DNA of 64,000 nt from Vigna angularis (lineage: Eukaryota > Streptophyta > Magnoliopsida > Fabales > Fabaceae), in assembly GCF_016808095.1 (NCBI RefSeq), contig NC_068970.1, positions 52,106,130 to 52,170,129 on the forward strand, written 5' to 3'. A program made the translations under genes and the position numbers. Positions 60,348 to 64,000 of this stretch are shown here, in pieces; positions within the stretch are counted from its first letter, which is position 1, and every line of letters begins with the position of its first letter. The notes below the pieces were generated by a model. The model was not told the origin of the DNA. It searched no databases and saw only the letters and a list, made by a program, of their open reading frames with translations.

Positions 60348-60587
60348 GGTAGGCTCACCAAAAAAAACAGCCATACCCTATTTAAATCTCCCCCATAAAC
60401 TATATCGTATTGATTTTAAAATGATAAGATTATAATTATTATTATCTATATTCTTGGTTTAATAGATAATAAATAAAAATATGAACGTATCTTTTTCTTT
60501 TTATTTCACGTGGATACGAGGATATCTAAAATTTCCTTAGAGCTAGAGATATAAAGACATCACGAAGTGTTAATTATTCTCTTGAAT
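60348..60587. repeat. 240-bp direct repeat, right copy
   Basis: Partner of 58760-59003, with a few substitutions and a shorter A run. Confidence 0.92.
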
Positions 60588-63500
60588 CAAATAGATATCT
60601 TTTTGGATTGTAAAAATGAGTTTAAGTCAAATACATTGAATAAATGATTTTTTGTTTTTATTTTTATTTTAATCAAATCAGAAATTGTTATTATTTACAC
60701 AAAGTTTTGTTTTACATTTCTAATAACTGTTTTGAAGTTGACTATATCTAAGACCATTTTCAACATAAAACAATTAAATATTTGTAAATGGATTTTGCGT
60801 AAATGCTATGGTAGTTTTGATTATTTTACGATATTTATACATAAAGATGATATTTATATTTAAATTTTAGAACTTTATGTATGAAGAAAATAGCTTGTTG
60901 AGAAGAGCATTCTTAAATTATGTTGGATTCGTTAACAAATATTGAAAAAGAACAGCAGTGGATGAGGCAGAAGTGTCGAAACAGAAGGAAGATTTAAAAG
61001 CTTATTGAGAAAATATTGATTTCCTATTAAAGAAAACTCTTTCTCCGAAATGCAATTCCGAATGAAGTTTTGAAAATTGTAAGTTGAGAGTTGGTGAATT
61101 TCACACGTCAGATAATACTCAGAATCTTGGAAGGGCTTCAGTCAGCTGAATGCGTGTAATAAATGGATTGTATTCATTAAAGGTATGTTGATTAATTTCA
61201 TTTTATCTGCTTTTAAATATAGAATAAATTTACTAAAACGTTAGTTTGAATGATGGAGAGTATAATTTTTTTTTAAAGGAATTGTACAATATATGTTCAA
61301 TGTATAAGTATTGGTGGTTGAAACAACCTGTAAGAATAACTTACAAGATATCTTATATTTATAGATTTTCTTTAATTCATAGATGTATTAAACAGATTTG
61401 TAAGATATTATTTGTAAATATCTTAAATAAAAATGTCAAAAGTATTTGGTAGTATCTACGAATAAAAGTTATTATTTACATATAACATGTATTTTTTAAT
61501 ATTTATTTATAAATAATTCAAGAATGGATATTATATTATTTGTATTTGAGTATTTATTATTAGTAAAATATTAGAATTAAAAATTAATTTATATTTTTAT
61601 TAAGTTAAATTTAATTAAAATTAAAATTAATTTATATTTTATGTATTTAAATTTAATTTATACTATATTTTATGTTTTTATAATTTGTTTTAGATTTCAT
61701 TCTTTAATTTTATAAAATATTTTTAAAAAATATATGAAAGTATTTATAGATACTCATAATTTGAAAATATTTATAAATATTTTTTAAATGAATATTAAAA
61801 AGAAATAATGAGTAAATTTGTTTTCTTAGAATAGGATTAAAAGTCAAATACTTGAAAAAGAAAATGAAAGAGTAAATGTTGGTGTGGATAATGTTGGATT
61901 AATGGAGCGGCAGTCGGTGTTGGTGGGAACAGTGATAGTTTATGGTAAAAGTGAGGATTAGGATGCGTGACTTCATTGCCTTTACAGCAATGTTAGACCA
62001 ATGAATCTTCTTCCCACACTGCAAACATGAGAATAGTGTGGGCTTATTAATTAATTCATATCTTATATAACTGTTTGAATTTTCGGAGATAATTTTAATT
62101 AAATTATATAAATATAATAAATCAGGTCCTAAAGATAAGAAGAAATTAAAGTGAGATAATTTAATTTTAAAGGGATAAAAAGATTAGAATATGAATAAAT
62201 TAAGTCCAAAAGGATAAATAAATTGAACTATAAGATAAAAAAGAAACCCAAATAACTGCACTCTTAATAAGCAAACTTAACAATGGTACATTTATATGAA
62301 ATGAATGTATTGCCTTTTATGGTTCTCATTTTCCAATATCGTATGCATTTTCCTTTTATGGTTTTCATTCCATAATAATTTTGAACCTACATTTTCAACT
62401 TACAAATTCATTACAAAATTAAACCTTTTCACTGTGCAACCAAGTAGAGTAAATATGTGTTTTCTTTCATTCGTTTTTATAAAACCAATGAACTAAATTA
62501 CTATTGTTAACAAGTCAGATCATTTAGACAGCTCAGACTAAACTTATAATATCAATTAAACATATCCATTTTCTTCTTCTTATTATTATATTTATTAAAA
62601 TTTAATTAATTCCTTTAATATTTGTCGTCATTAATGCATTGACTTTTGGTCATTTTTATTTGCAATGAAAATAAGACTTAACGGACATAACTGATATCGT
62701 TAACTGGGTGAGGAAAGCATTTTGGGTACTTTAGCAAAAGTAAAAGAAAACGAGAATCTGTGTTGGAAAAAGAAATTCTCTTAGGAAGCATCTAAAAAAT
62801 AAGATGTGTACAAAACAAAAGTAGATTCAAAAGAAAAAGAAACCGATCCCAACGAAGGAACACAGAAAATCGAAATAGATAATGGTAGAGTGAGACATTT
62901 TTAAATATATTTGACATACAATACAAAAATAAAATAATCATAAAAAAATAACTTTTACATTTAAAAAAATAAAAAACAATAATTAAATAAATATAAAAAA
63001 TCTATGTATATTATATTTTTTTTTCTTTTTATTTTTAACTCTCTCCCTCTTCAAGACAACCTTCTCTTTAAGCCTTCTTCACTTTGTAGCTTCCCTTCTA
63101 TTTCCTATCACATTTGCTCTTTTTTGCTTTCTTCTTCTTCTTGTGAATTCATTTTTAAATAACATTATCCGTTCAAACACGGAAGGCACAAAGATAGTAT
63201 GTAAGCGTTTGTAGCCATTTTGAGTCTTCAAGTCATATTTGGAGTGCATGGGTCCACTTTCACAGTTCCATTTTTCATCCTTTTCACACGTGTGTCATTG
63301 AATATTGTTCATTTTAAATAATATATACTCATTTACTCTTAAAATAACATTTAAATTGTTTCTTTATATTATAAATAAAAGTAATTAGCGCTCATTGTTA
63401 AGAAAAAAATTAATCTGTGTGATTAGTGGGATGGTAAAGAGACAACCGCGTCATCTGATAAGGTTAATGCAGTTGAAGGACAGCATTGAGATATTGGTGA

Positions 63501-64000
63501 CAGGGATAAGCTCGAAAAAGGTCAACGGCCTAAAAATATCCCACAAAGCCACACAGAATAAAATAAAAATGTAACAACGAAAGTATGAGGAAATAAATTT
63601 AATAAATGTAGTAATGCAAAATGTCAAAGTGCAGCATTCGTATGATTGAAACAATTACTCGTAATGAAATAACAATACAGATATTATGGAGGAGGATAGG
63701 TCATAGAACATGGACCTATAGCTGGAAATTCGTAATAATGTATCAAGATGGAGGATTAAATATAATTCATGCTTTGACATCTTAAATTGGATATATAATT
63801 TATCAATTGTCATAGACTTTGTTGATTTATAATTCAAAATTTTCGGTTTAGAACAACAACGGTTTTTTTAATGATTAAGTGATAATAATGATTCTTTTTA
63901 TCTTAATATATGCATAAGGTTTGTATGATGTGGATTTTGACACTTGCTACTGTGTTTTTCTTTTATTTTATTTATGATACATTATACTTTGTTTTCAATG
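60588..64000. other. AT-rich intergenic DNA to the window end
   Basis: No coding exon, RNA gene or terminal-repeat structure could be supported. Open frames are short and AT-driven. Some stretches (61860-62040, 62690-62880) are less AT-rich but match nothing I recognise. Confidence 0.5.

Noticed and set aside
60588..64000. Search for tRNA or other RNA genes and hidden exons
   Set aside because: I found no box A/B pair, cloverleaf or conserved coding signature by eye. A covariance-model scan would be needed to exclude small RNAs.

Overview
This window reads as nuclear DNA of a dicot plant, most likely a legume of the Vigna/Phaseolus kind (the lineage is an inference from the retrotransposon style, not a proven identification). 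It is AT-rich and has only two complete host genes, both interrupted by introns with GT-AG borders. Almost everything else is transposable elements, many nested and many with readable target-site duplications (TSDs).

Layout. 1-4.56 kb: the 3' part of a decayed Ty1/copia element on the + strand. 5.67-15.47 kb: a complete, very young Ty3/gypsy chromovirus (Tekay/Del type) on the - strand, with 2.5-kb LTRs, an intact 1540-residue gag-pol frame, a tRNA-iMet type primer site and a perfect 5-bp TSD. 16.9-19.2 kb: a solo LTR of a related family on the + strand with a 14-bp minisatellite. 20.0-22.45 kb: a solo LTR of a second related family. 24.16-28.22 kb: a seven-exon gene for a VAP-type (MSP domain) protein, with a hAT-like MITE in intron 4. 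28.2-33.2 kb: AT-rich DNA with no gene seen. 33.23-35.94 kb: a non-autonomous CACTA-like element. 37.5-39.17 kb: a worn LTR. 39.18-46.75 kb: a gag-only copia-type element whose right LTR is split by a 3.1-kb solo LTR with a perfect TSD. 46.76-51.2 kb: a GC-rich block, another solo LTR and a fold-back MULE MITE. 51.18-52.23 kb: a second TIR element. 52.85-53.95 kb: a Pack-MULE carrying the 5' end of an ataxin-3 (Josephin) gene. 55.10-58.11 kb: a four-exon hexose/H+ symporter (STP family) on the - strand. 58.76-60.59 kb: a 5' LTR piece upstream of that gene, framed by two 240-bp direct repeats. 60.6-64 kb: AT-rich DNA with no gene seen.

The two host genes are not functionally linked: one encodes an ER/plasma-membrane contact type adaptor, the other a plasma-membrane sugar importer. 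The most unusual signal lies in the chromovirus-type LTRs. About 500-600 nt from the LTR 3' end there is a stem-loop whose arm sequences differ between families while the pairing is kept. In one family the same position holds an array of hairpins at about 35-bp spacing, with compensatory arm changes. All of these LTRs also carry a tandem array in mid-LTR, and most carry a splice-donor-like motif upstream of it. I know of no name for this arrangement.
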